Below are positions 20,201-30,666 of a stretch of 64,000 bases of DNA, in pieces. The notes beneath the pieces were generated by a model, which ran no database searches, was not told the origin of the DNA, and saw only the letters and a program-made list of their open reading frames with translations. This DNA comes from Oscheius onirici (taxonomy: Eukaryota; Nematoda; Chromadorea; Rhabditida; Rhabditidae): NCBI GenBank assembly GCA_932521025.1, contig OW051468.1, forward strand, positions 9,238,064 through 9,302,063. Direction: 5' to 3'. Position numbers and translations under genes: made by a program. Every line of letters begins with the position of its first letter. The first letter of the stretch is position 1.

Positions 20201-23200
20201 AAAAAAAACACTGAACGAACCGTAAATCTTGTCAAACTCGGGGTCGGCACCATCAGTGACATGATACTCAGCAGCTGGGAACCAATAGGACTTGGTCAGA
20301 GGAAAGTACCATGGCTGACCGACTCCGTAGACTCCGGGGAAGATAGCGCTCAAATACCAGCTCAAAATACCGAAGCCGACAGTTTCACCAGCCAGGGCAA
20401 TCATACATTGAGCGAGAGAGACGTCGTATTCTGAAAATTTACTCATTGGTATACGATTTTTCTGGTAGTTTGAAAAGAAAGGCTTTCGAACCTTCGAGAT
20501 ACAGCTGATGCATGCGCTTCCACTTGGCTCCATCTCCCCAAACGTCCTGGTCGGCAATGATCTTGGCAGCATAGCAGATGACAGTTTGTGGGAAAATGAG
20601 AGTGAACTTGGAGAAGACGGAGCTCTTCGTCTTGACCGACAGCTGGAAGGGGAACAAGAAGAGAAAGTAGATGATTGTAGTCGCCGCTGTGGCCATGTTG
20701 GCGTTGTTGAAGAAGGTCGAAACGAAGAGCGACATTGAGACTGACGAGAGGGCGAAGAGGAGAAGAACGACCAGAAGGAGAGTCACGTCGACGTGGCGGA
20801 GGACTCGACCGTACTGGAAAACAAATTTTGTTCTCGATTTGAATTACTTACCCTGAGAATCAGTGTTATTGCCAAGACACTCAGAAAGTTCAGGACGAGG
20901 GAAGCAATGGCCCAGGAGACGAAATGGACAGAATCTCCAAGACCCATGATTCGCATCTGTTCCTTGAGTTTCAATTCCTTTTCGAGGACAATATTCTTGA
21001 CCAACAGGGCTGCCGGAATGATGAAGGAGAGGATGATGCAGAGACCGAGGAAGTTGGACACGTTGAAGCTGAAAGAACCCGAGTCTAATTTCTTTAGACC
21101 GACTGAGTCGGCAACGCGACTTTTCCCGCATAGCGCAGTCGGTTAGAGGTTAGACTAAAGTGAAGCAAAACATGCGTTAGGTTCGATTCCTTTCAGGTTA
21201 AATTTTTTTGCTTTTTTTCTGAGGCATTTAACAAACCTCTCAAGGGGTATTGCGCGTCAAGGAACCAAAGTTTTTCTGAATTTACTTCGCAAGCCGAATA
21301 CAAACGCTATGTTGCTCTGACCTAGCTTTAATTTTTTTTAAATAAATTAAACGAACATGTCCTGAGTGACACATGGGTAAGGCTGTTGTTGTGCAAAGGC
21401 TCCAACCGAAGCATTCTTTCCAGTGAGCTCCTCGATCAGAGCTCGATCTACTGATTCTAAATATTTTTTCAGTATATTCAAAGGACAATTTGCACCTTGA
21501 AGAAAAGAGAATCCATATGTCAGATACTTGAGATCGTTAAAGGGGCTGTCCCTCGCAAAAGGACGTCGGTCCGCGATTCCGTTGGTCCCATCGACGAGAT
21601 CCGGAACTTGTCTGATTTTGTAAGTCACAAAGGGGTCAAAGCTGGTCGAGTTCGATGTATGGTTCACGAAGACGACACCGGTAAAGTACTGCTGGTAGTC
21701 TGTGAGACACGTAGCCGAATTCTCCAGTTCCGTCTCATTTTCCACAACGAAAAAGCGGTCGGTGGATATGCACTTTGAGTAGATGCTGAGAGTCGCAGTG
21801 AGATTCTTTGTAATGGCACCGAGGGAATAGGGATCGGAAGAATTGTTGAAAGCATGTTGGAGGAAGAATTCCAGTTGTTCAACTTGCGGTGGAACGATTG
21901 GACCGAACATTTTCTTGATGTAGGCCAGCGCGTTCTGAAAGATTCGCATATCTGTTCAGAAAAAAACTAGATTTTTGCGACAACCAAACAGTCCTTTAAT
22001 TTTTTACATATATTTTGTATTTTCGAGTGTTTTCTTTAAAAGACTAATGTGGTTGGTCCCTAACACGATCAAATCTACCGTAACCATCCGGAGGCTATTT
22101 TACCTGACTAGCCGGCCAGAAATCCGACTGATGGAGAGCATCTTGAACAGAATCCGCCATTCCGGGCCACTCAGCTAGAAATTTTCTCAAGGCGTCAAAG
22201 TTTCTAAACCTCCAGTTATTTTTCCCGTCCAAATCTACCTCAAAGGCTCCTCAAGCCTCTTGACAAGTCGCCTGACAGCTGGGGAAGAAGGCGCGACCAA
22301 AATGTATCCCTGAATGATTGGCCTCAATTTGGCAACCATCAGATTCTCGATTTGGGAGCAGTTGGTGTCCATCCTGACGGGAACCTTTCCGCAATATTCC
22401 TTGTCGTGATGCTTCTCCTTTCCAGGAGTGACTTTCGCTAAAAAGGCGACCAACTTGTCTTTCAGTTTGTTGAAAGGCGTTTCGGCGCCCTTGGGTGTTG
22501 GCTGCAGGCCGTCCATGTTGATATCTACATTTTTTCTTTTTTCTGTTTTCTTAGAAACCAACCCATTGGATTCTTTCCGCAGAAGAGTGCCGACGACATG
22601 CTGGTATAATTTCCCAGAAACGAGCCGAGGTTCTTGACCTGAGCCAACGGCTGAGACTGTGCCCAGGCTAGAAGAGACTGGATCGAGTTGAAGAGGTCAA
22701 GAAGGGTGTTGATTGTGCCGTTGAACTGGTTCTGAAAGAGGCTAATCTTATTTCAGTGTCGGGAAGTAACCGGGGCTTTTTTCTAGCTTTCAAATACTTT
22801 AATACATTTTTCTAGCTACGTTTACATTTGTAGTTTTTGTAGTTTTTGATACTTTTGAAAGTTATTGAGAAGTTGTAGTTTTTGAGACGCTCTACAACTT
22901 TTCAGAACACAAGTTTGGCAACGCCCTTCCAGGGCTAAAGTAGAAATTCATGACTTCGCTCTGTCACGAGCCCTAGTCGTGGTTTCCCTTTCATTCCTTC
23001 TTTGTTACTCTCCTCCAGTCACTCTCCCTGGCCCTCCAAAGAAACTATCGAAATTGTATGTGAACCCGCTCCCTCCCAAGCCTAATTTCAAAATGTAGGA
23101 CCTGAACGGGTCACCCGGCCCGTACCTAGCTTTTTTTCCTGTCCCTTCCCTTCTTCCCTTGTCACTCTGTTCCAATCACACAGCCCCAATAATAAACTAT

Positions 23201-24464
23201 CAAAGTCAGGAGAGCTCTTCGCGCATTTGCTTTTCCTGTCGCGACTTGTTAAAAACTAATTTGCGCACAAAGCTCCCCTCCTTATCCTCAATTAGAGCTT
23301 CAGACAAACACACAGACTTGGGAGCATTTTAAAATAGATCACAAACCTGGAAAATATATTCGTGAACTAGTAAAATGAGGTTTCTTCAAAATGTCCCAAG
23401 AATCTTCGTCGTCAATATTTGTACCAAAGAGACTTACCGAGCTGCTGCTAAAGTTTTTCCTCATATCATTCAGCTTCCACAAGGCGTCAGTCTTCGGCCT
23501 CAAATCGCACAGACTTTTCCTGTCTTCGATGGTCATTCGACTGCCATTCGGCAACTTGAAGCTCTCATCAAAGATGAACGGGTCACAGAGCATGGTCAAA
23601 TTGAGAGCACAGTCGACCTGATCCTCGAAGAGGAGAGACACCGAATTGTCTTCTATACAACTGGTAAAATTTTGCAACGCGTCCGGAAAGGAGCCCCGAT
23701 TGAAGAAGGCTTGGAACATGAGAGGGAGAGAGTAGGTCGCAAAGGCCGTCGTGATACTGGATCCAGCTAGCATTCTGGACATGGATGGTGTTGCTCCAAA
23801 GCCCTCAAAAAGAGAGCTCAGATCGGATTCGGATATGTTCAAGAGCTGAATCTTGTTTGTTAGATTACAAAAATGATAAAACCTCTGTCATTTTGACCGG
23901 TTCCAAAGTCGTCGTGTTCATATTGGCGAGCAGGGTGATCAGTTTGACCATCTGCTCCACAGTATTGTTGAAAACTTCAGGTTCTGTTCCTATCTGTCTC
24001 AACTGGAGAGCACCGTAGTACAATAAATCTACTATTCTGAACAAATTTCAGTTTTCTTCAGTCAAATTTCACGTACATTGTCTCATTCTTCGCCGTCCCG
24101 TTGTTGAAAAAAGTTCCCTCGTCTCCCGTCGTCGGCTGTCGATTGCAAGTGTTTTCAAAAGAACAAAACATGGAGTGGAAGAATGGTAACATTCCGGCCG
24201 ACATCATGCCTTTTGAGTCATAGTGACAAAGAGGCCTGGGATCAGAAAAGTCTCTGGTTCGGATGAGGGCCAGCATAGTGAAGAGCAGAAGGGGAACTAT
24301 CACTTCCACTGCCAGCCAGAACTGAAAACAGACTGTTGTTTCAACTTTTTTTTAGCAATAAAGTGTTCTTTGACCTTCAAAAAAAGAGAACTCACTTTCT
24401 GCCTCCATTTAATTAGATAGGCCTTCCAGAGAAGGAAGCGCAACTGTCGCCAGAAACTGATCAT
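14241..24464 (-). CDS. ABC transporter, subfamily A (full transporter)
   Basis: Multi-exon gene over 10.2 kb. The start [20 protein letters not shown] (24464) and following membrane segment are the canonical ABCA N-terminus, and a splice site ending in TTGCAG lies just before it. A large glycosylated loop, then membrane helices (about 21060-20440, with RIMGL), then NBD1: Walker [11 protein letters not shown] (about 20000), Q-loop CPQQN, signature LSGGQKRRL, Walker [12 protein letters not shown] (19.5-19.6 kb). The second half has a cysteine-rich loop ([11 protein letters not shown]), helices at 17.3-16.3 kb and NBD2: Walker [11 protein letters not shown] (about 16030), CPQFDAL, signature [10 protein letters not shown], Walker [12 protein letters not shown] (about 15.1 kb). 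Family members move lipids; CED-7 of C. elegans, involved in corpse engulfment, is one relative. The junction across the 22.74-23.35 kb intron is not in phase in my model and may hide a small exon. Confidence 0.9.
15714..15879. repeat. Palindromic MITE-like element, family A (subtype with GGCGGGAA)
   Basis: AGTCTGTTCAAAA at one end, TTTTTGAACAGACC at the other. Next inward are TAGAGAGCAT / ATGCTCTCTA arms, and AATTGGCGGGAAG and GGATACTCAGCCAAT inside. It is in an ABCA intron and closely resembles the copy at 38.3 kb. Confidence 0.8.
21128..21199 (+). repeat. tRNA-derived (Pol III box A/B) sequence
   Basis: TAGCGCAGTCGG (box A, 21131-21142) and GGTTCGATTCC (box B, 21180-21190). The first 20 bp are nearly the same as in the 2796-2859 element (CCGCATRGCGCAGT). 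No good acceptor stem, so probably a tRNA-derived SINE or pseudogene. It lies in an ABCA intron, antisense to that gene. Confidence 0.5.
23150..23335 (-). repeat. Dispersed repeat, family D
   Basis: In reverse it reads GGAGCTTTGTGCGCAAATTA, AAGTCGCGACAGGAAAAGC and AAATGCGCGAAGAG. This matches 25.02-25.21 kb along its whole length at an estimated 80% or so. It is inside the large ABCA intron at 22.7-23.3 kb. Confidence 0.7.
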
Positions 24465-24733
24465 TGTCCGGTCATCCTGCAACTCGAGTTTTCAAAAAAA
24501 AAAGGAAATTCTAGAAAGAGTTGCGAAAAGTTGCAAAGCCACCCAGGAGAAGCACTAAAAGTGATGTTAGTCATCCTTCATTTTATTGGATGACGACGTC
24601 TACAGGCGATAGGAGCAGGTGTATCAACGATAAGTGTCGATTAAAAAAGGGTGGCAGGTGACTGTACGCTGTAAAAAAAAATCGCCGTTTCCGGAAAAGG
24701 AGGATAAAGTGGACAGACAGAAAAAAAATTGAG

Positions 24734-24972
24734 TTAAGAGTGTCTCGGACAATGCCCTAGAGCAGCTGGCGCCGTGGTCCTTATCGACTGGACAGTCTGT
24801 TTGCTCAGTTGAAAAGAGGCCAGTTCACTTCTGTCTCTTGGCAATAGCTTTTCAATAACTTTTTTATTCTTGTTAGTCGGAGCAGCTGAATTTAATTTTC
24901 TTCGAATATTGCATACAGACTCAGAAATCAACTTGACGGTCTCTGTCCCTTTATAAGACTCGTTTGGGTACT
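24734..24972 (-). CDS. Possible short coding exon, no recognised family
   Basis: An open frame of 79 codons begins after an AAAATTCAG splice-like site (24972) and ends in a stop at 24734. Its composition is coding-like (KLISESVCNIRRKLNSA, LLPRDRSELASFQLSKQ). I cannot find a convincing 5' exon; an ATG at about 25009 would need a 32-nt intron. It could be the last exon of a small gene, a relic, or chance. Confidence 0.25.
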
Positions 24973-25019
24973 CTGAATTTTCAAAGAGTCAGCCAAGAAA
25001 CAACTAACATCTCAAATTG

Positions 25020-25215
25020 AACTAATCCACTTTAAATTGCTCTCGCGTCTCTGTTTGTATGTCGGAAGCTTCAATTGAGAATAAATAGGGGGAGCTTTGT
25101 GCGCAAAATAGTTTTTAATAAGTCGCGACATGAAAAGCAAATGCGCGAAGTGTTCTTATGACTTTGATAGTTTCTTGCTGGGACTGTGTGACTGGAAGAC
25201 AGTGACAAGGGAAGA
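25020..25215 (+). repeat. Dispersed repeat, family D
   Basis: CCACTTTAAATTGCTCTCGC, GGGAGCTTTGTGCGCAAAAT, AAGTCGCGACATGAAAAGC, AAATGCGCGAAGTG. It matches the inverted copy at 23.15-23.33 kb and, for its first third, 12.18-12.31 kb. Confidence 0.7.
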
Positions 25216-25456
25216 ATAGAGGATAAAGTAAAGCTGAGGGTAGTGTCCGTATATCAACGAAATGCCGAGGTTTCTTTTTGAGGTGAGACGAAGAGTGACG
25301 AAGCTACAAATTTGAACTGGAGTGTTTATAGAGAGAGAGAGAGAGTGGATTTGCTAATCTGAACAAGAGAAGATATTTTGAGAATGATCCGAATTTTTAT
25401 TTAAAAGTTTAAAAAGTTAAAGTTATAACCCGTTTCAACGTCAGAGACGAGATCTG

Positions 25457-25580
25457 GGAGATAAACTCCTTCACGTGCGGGTGCTTCCTGAGGGGCCAGG
25501 TCGCTTCAGCGATACGTTCAGCAAGCCGAGCGGGTGCCTAGTCCGACACCGGGAATGCTCTAACTTAAGGTAATATTTAT
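25457..25580. other. GC-rich island in AT-rich spacer, unexplained
   Basis: About 120 bp (for example GCAAGCCGAGCGGGTGCCTA, TCCGACACCGGGAATGC) that stand out from the AT-rich surroundings. The minus strand has short open frames but no complete gene. It matches no repeat family seen elsewhere in the window and I did not recognise a structural RNA. Confidence 0.35.
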
Positions 25581-25689
25581 AAGTACGTATTACCTCGGTC
25601 AGTTTTCAATTGGAAATGTTCCTGACTCTATTTCTTCTCGATCCCGAAAGGAGGCGTGTGAGAAAATTGGTTGGAAAAAAATATTTTTA

Positions 25690-27644
25690 TTGATTTGAGA
25701 AAGGTTTGGGAGCTTACCGAATCAAAAGATGTATGTTATTTTTTGAGGAACCTTTGTTACTTCAAAGAAAACTATCAAAAGAACGAGCATATGATGTCAG
25801 AATGTCAACTAGACACTCTCTCGGAGAGCGGAAGGAGCAAGAGAGTACACAGAGACTGTGAAACCGTGTTGTTCCTTGTTGTATAAATATTAGTTTTGGC
25901 TTCAAATATGAGTCATTCTTTTCCGAAACGAAGCTTCTGCTTGAGAAAATTGAATGCGAGAAATTAGGTCTCGGGTCTCTTTGGCAACGGAAAATTGACT
26001 GCGTCAAAGAGAAAGTTCATCAAGATTGAAAGAAAAACGTTGCTTTTTTTTTGCTTTTTTTTTTTTTGCAAGGGCTGGGGACAGTATTTTTTGACCGGGC
26101 AGAGAGTGTTTTCTCCAGAGTTCAAGGACGTCGTTCTGTGGACAGTGGGGTGAGGCTTTTGGCATTGGGATTTCGGTCAGCCTTGATTTTGGCCAAAACC
26201 TGAAATCGTAATTGTTGTAATTCGGTAGCAAGTATATGTACCGGTCAACAAGTTTGCAAAACATTGGAAGACAGAGATATGGCAGGTTTTGACAGGAAAT
26301 TTGAATAAAAGTGAGGCAATATTCGAAAGAGGACCAAAACAAACAACTACATTTTACTACCTTTCCCTAAAGTTTGGAACTTCGATAAGAAATCCCAATT
26401 TTCTAGTTCACACAATCATTTTCCAGCTTTTTGATGTTCTACAAACTTGTAGAGGTAATCAAATACTAAAACTTTGCTGAACATCATAAGGCTGGAAAAT
26501 GTACGCATGATCTCGAAAATAGAGCTGTCACCTAGAAGTCCCTGGAGTTGGGGGAGTAGGGTAACTCTGCAAAAAAAAGATCGGATCGAAGAAAATCCTT
26601 TTCAAAGCAAGAAAAAAAAGGAATCTAAACAAACTAGTCATTCGGACGAGATGCTTTTGAAGCTCACCGAAACGAACTTCCTCTTTCATATCTTTCATAG
26701 GGACTTTTTCTGTTCAAAGAGTGTGCTCGAACGTGGCATCTGGCTATTGGAACAGCTGTCATTCAATGAATATGTGTGCTGTCATAATCGAGGGGACAAA
26801 GGTGAAAAGAAGGACTGAGAATAAGAAGAGAAAAGTTCCAATTTTCCCAAAGCGTGAACGAGAAACAGCTGAGTGGGTGATCAATAGGCGGGAGGCTGCA
26901 TCTCCCCCACAACGGGTTCGAGAGGTCAAAATTTGCTTTTCAGGGACATTTTTCAAAACTTTCCTAAGATCAAAAGAACATAGGTCACGGCTTGTTCCTG
27001 AAGATCTTGTGCAAATAGTGGTTATGATGAATAATTCCGTGGAAAGTTCAGTTTCTTTTTCAAAATAAGCGGGTGGTCAAGGAGACACCGCAAACGAGGA
27101 TGATGAGCTCAGAGAACAAGCACTTTCACAAAAAAAGGTTCATGTGAAAGATGACTTCAGGCATCCTGGCCTCAGTCAAAAAACACCGGAGAAAACGAAG
27201 AGCTTGGGAAAGTGAGAGAGTTCAAAAGAACAGACTCATTTCATTCAAAAGGCACACTAGTCTCAAGATTACTAGGAGAAATCAATTCTTTCCACTCTTG
27301 ACCAGAAAGGATGTGTCACCAGAGAAAAGTATCTAAAGCCAGTAGTCAACCGGCTCTAAATACTCTAAATGCTGGAGAAACTTGAAGACGAGAATGTGAA
27401 AAACTTGTGGTAGCCCAGAGGAAGATGTTGAGATGATACCTAGAAGTTCTAGGCAGATTCCTAGACTAATGGATATGGGAGAAGGGATAGAAGCTGAATG
27501 CTGAATCGACTGGAAGTAAAAAAAAGTAAATAAATTTTTTAAATATAATACCGTCAGACTGCCTCATTATCAAGAGTCTGTATTCGGTCCCCTATCTACC
27601 GTTCGGCCATATAGTCTCCTTTTTCCATTCCCCCTTCTTAAAGA
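25690..27644. other. Spacer with scattered open frames, possibly a decayed minus-strand gene
   Basis: Minus-strand fragments look partly coding: a hydrophobic piece near 26760-26850 (GTFLFLFSVLLFTFVPSIM) and a basic exon-like piece ending near 26130 (VLAKIKADRNPNAKSLTPLS after TTTCAG). I cannot join them into one frame. Family B element at 26418-26501. No confident gene. Confidence 0.3.
26418..26501. repeat. Palindromic element, family B
   Basis: CATTTTCCAGC ... GATGTTCTACAAACTTGTAG ... inverted second half ending GCTGGAAAATG. Similar palindromes at 33.1, 47.3 and 62.7 kb. Confidence 0.75.
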
Positions 27645-28228
27645 ATGCGTTTTTTCCTTCTCATTTTCCTCACTCTACCATCTGTTCTGGCTGCCGGTAT
27701 CGAAGGTTATGTGGAGTCTCTGACCAACAAGTGCAACCCGAGAGATCCGTACTTTTGCGAGCACATGACTTCTGGGTTGGTTCTTTGGGAAAAGTGTTGA
27801 GGAGAAAAGTTCAGACTTCGCCAAGAGATGTGAATACAATACAGGAGCCTGCAAGGAGCTGGTGCATGACTACAAACCAAGCTGTGAATTTTGTGTTACT
27901 GCCCAGATTCCTGACCTTCAGTCTCTGGATCGTGAGTTTCCGTCTTTAAAATTTCACACTTTCTTCCAGTTAAAAGTCCCGACCACCGTCCGGTGAACAT
28001 CCCCAGCGTCTGTATATTGGCCGAGGATAATGTAGAAATTTGTGGAATCTTTTCTTCAATGATCCGTTGGCGTTACAACGTCGAAGAGAAGAAGTGCACC
28101 AAGTTCAAGTACCACGGCTGCTACGGTAATGCCAAGAATTATCCCAGGTAGCTGCGAATCTGCAAAAGTACATCGAAATCTTTAGCGCCAGTGAATGTCA
28201 CGGAGACTGTGCTACTCGGAGAAGGTGA
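27645..28228 (+). CDS. Secreted protein with a Kunitz (BPTI-type) domain
   Basis: Signal peptide MRFFLLIFLTLPSVLAA. Exons 27815-27931, 27970-28147 and 28186-28228 join in phase. They carry a cysteine-rich spacer (RCEYNTGACKEL, SCEFC) and a C-terminal Kunitz domain: VCILAEDNVEICG, then RWRYNVEEKKCTKFKYHGC, YGNAKNYP, and ECHGDC, ending in ATRRR. The first exon must end in phase 1, at 27696 or 27705; either gives about 130 residues but drops a further cysteine-containing stretch (KCNPRDPYFC) that is open in frame 1, so an alternative first-exon structure is possible. The residue after the second domain cysteine, the P1 position in inhibitors, is glycine rather than the Lys/Arg of trypsin inhibitors, so protease inhibition is doubtful. 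Confidence 0.8.
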
Positions 28229-29050
28229 TTTTTGAGTAAAGAAATTGTTTTGATATACTATTGTTTTAAGACTCTTTCTTTACTAAAGTGCAATGGTGTC
28301 CATCTGTCCGTCCGTAGTGGTGTCCGCAGTTGTCGAGACTAGCGTAACATGTCAAGCTTTGTTATGTTAATCTTTTATCGAACAAGATAGTTATTTTTTT
28401 GAGGGGTACGCGTCTTGGGGAATCTAAACTATCTAAAGCGAAATGGTGTTTGGTAATCAAAACTTGGACAGCCGTAGTTACGTACGTGAGCGCCGTAAGC
28501 GCACAGATGGCGAAAGCCGTCTACGACGGCTGGAAATAATAAAACAGCGATTGCCACAAGTTCCTTAGTAATAGGAAATCTTCAAGCAGACATGAAAAAG
28601 ACTGTCGTCGTCCTATCTTTGGGAAAAAGATGGCAACGGGCGTCTGGACAAACGGAAGTCGAGACAACCACTTGAAGGTTCAGATCAACAAGCAGATTGA
28701 TAAGGCTCTGAATTTAGCCTCAGGGTCTGGCATTCATTGACGATATTCTGTCTATGCAATTTGCTAGAAACGTGTGCAACACATCTCAAACTAATCTTCG
28801 GATAACTTTTTGGAATCTGTTTTTTCAAAAGATAACCTCTTGAGAATTCTAGCAGCAGTTAAAGCAAGAAAACGAATCTGTGCTAGAAACAAAACCATAG
28901 AGAGGCAGCTCAAATCGTTCCGAAGAAGCGTTAGTGACTGGTATAAGATCACATTTATATTTAGAGCATGTCTCAAACCAAGAACACAATATGTACATCA
29001 TGTTTACTCATTACAGCGTCGTGTTGCTTCTTAATCGAGATTGACAGTTA
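28229..29050. other. Spacer with dispersed repeats
   Basis: 28284-28330 repeats the CTAAAGTGCAATGGTGTCC / CTGTCCGTCCGTAG phrase seen near 9.24 and 36.82 kb. It is followed by a GC-rich part (ACGTACGTGAGCGCCGTAAG, about 28.48 kb). No gene seen. Confidence 0.5.
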
Positions 29051-29811
29051 TCATTTCAATCCGTTCTTCTTTCCAGGACTCTTGCCTCCGTTGTCCTGAC
29101 TCTTCTTCTGACTCTTCTCCAACAACAGCTGCCTGGCGACCTTTTCCACATCCCATTTTTGACGAAGAGCAGCGGACAGTTCTTCGATTTTGGTGTTCAA
29201 CGCATCTAAAAGTTCTATCAGGCGAAAAATAGACAACTACCTTGAAGAAATTTGTTCTCCTTCTTCAGCTTCTCGATCACCAAACCTTGTCCCTTTGTTA
29301 TGGCATTGGTCAGTTCTATGGAGACTGAACTGCTTCTTTCTCTCTTCAGTCCCTCTTCGAGGTCAGACACACGTGTTTGGAGCTCGGAAACTGAAAATAT
29401 GGGCTTGCTTTATATATAAAAAAAGCCTCACCTTGACGCTTCCAGAGGTCCCTCTCCTCATTATGTTCCTGTACCAGTCGTTCTTTTTCAGTCGTGACTA
29501 GCCCAAGTTTATCTAAAATTTGTTCAGTAAGTAGACTTGACAGAAACTTACACTTCATGTCTCCACACTGATGGTACCAATTTTTCATCTCCTCACTCCT
29601 TCTCGCGTTCTTTTTCGTGTTAATGTCAAAGTTTCGAAGCTCTTCAAAAAATAGGATGCATAAAGATACGGTACTTACCTTCTTTCAGTTGTCTGGCCAT
29701 CAAGAGGGACGGAGAAGGCAGCAGTGATCCATGGCTCTTGTGAGTTACGAGAGGTCTTCTGGGTGTAGATGTTGTCAACTCGAACGAGTCCATAGTTTTC
29801 TCTCCGGCCAT
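29051..29811 (-). CDS. Small coiled-coil protein, unrecognised family
   Basis: Start at 29811 (MAGEKTMDSFELTTSTPRRP). The exons can be joined in phase to about 190 residues: a Ser/Pro-rich head, then nearly continuous heptad-type helix (LGLVTTEKERLVQEHNEE, VSELQTRVSDLEEGLKRE, VIEKLKKENKFLQ, ALNTKIEELSAALRQKW), and a basic Lys/Gly tail (GGKSPGKKNGLK). There is no signal peptide or membrane segment, so it is probably cytoplasmic or nuclear and dimeric. It lies just downstream of the RB-family gene on the same strand, with 855 bp of repeat-rich DNA between, so it is not an obvious operon partner. Confidence 0.7.
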
Positions 29812-29959
29812 GAGTGAAGGATGTGGTGAGTACGAGTAAAAATTAATGAATGTGAGGAGGAGGAGGAGCGCTTTTGGGAAAAGCAGCGTCTTCCCGCTTT
29901 CAGGAATTGGAGGCGTTCCTTTACAAGAGCAAAAAGCTTTTGATGATGAGAGAAAAAAA

Positions 29960-30480
29960 CAGGAATCCCATTCACTACGAAGTTTTGAACAGAAAAGTTC
30001 GGCGAACTGATGGAAAATCTCCAAAAACAAAAGCCTTGACGGTTTCAGGGCTGTATCCAGGCCCATTTTCAACCATTTTTCGTGCTCTTTCTAGCGGTAC
30101 ATAGCTGCCACCATCGAAATCTCGGATTACCTCACTACGAAGCTTAGCAAGTTTCGAACGGAAAAGTTGCAGTTAAAGGACCAAAAGTGTTCGGAAATAC
30201 AAGTTGTGAAGGTTTCAGGACTATGACCGGGCTCATTTTGAGCCTTTTTTATGCTCTTTCGAGATATTACTTACACACCACCAATATTTTAGAATAGCCT
30301 ATTACGAACCTCAATAATTTTTGAACTGAACATTTTTAGTCAAAGGACCAAAAGTGATCGGAAACAAAAATATAGACGGTTCCAGAGCTTTTTTAAATTT
30401 TTAATACTCTTTCAAGGAGTACATGGCAAGGCACTCATGATTCTGATTACCTTACTGCGAAGTGTAACAAGTTGTTTTTT
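29960..30480. repeat. Degenerate tandem repeat, unit about 160 bp, about three copies
   Basis: The phrase CTACGAAG...GTTTCGAACGGAAAAGTT, then GACCAAAAGTGWTCGGAAA, GGTTTCAGGACTATG and TATGCTCTTTC, recurs starting near 29974, 30134, 30300 and, truncated, 30452. It lies between the coiled-coil gene and the RB-family gene. Confidence 0.65.
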
Positions 30481-30666
30481 CATCTCCAATTCCCGGATTT
30501 ATCAAATCTTTTCAGCTAATCACAGTAACAGTTCAAAATCACACAGTTTATGAGCTCAAAGCAAACGAAGCAAAGTAATAAAAGTTACCCTAAATGAATT
30601 CTGGATCCCGCCAGAGAGCACAATTTTGGTTTGGCACAAATATTTTAACAAAATGGGGAGCGAGTA

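Noticed and set aside
25690-27340. A multi-exon minus-strand membrane receptor gene
   Set aside because: Hydrophobic and basic fragments are present but cannot be linked by phased splice sites; reported only as possible decay.
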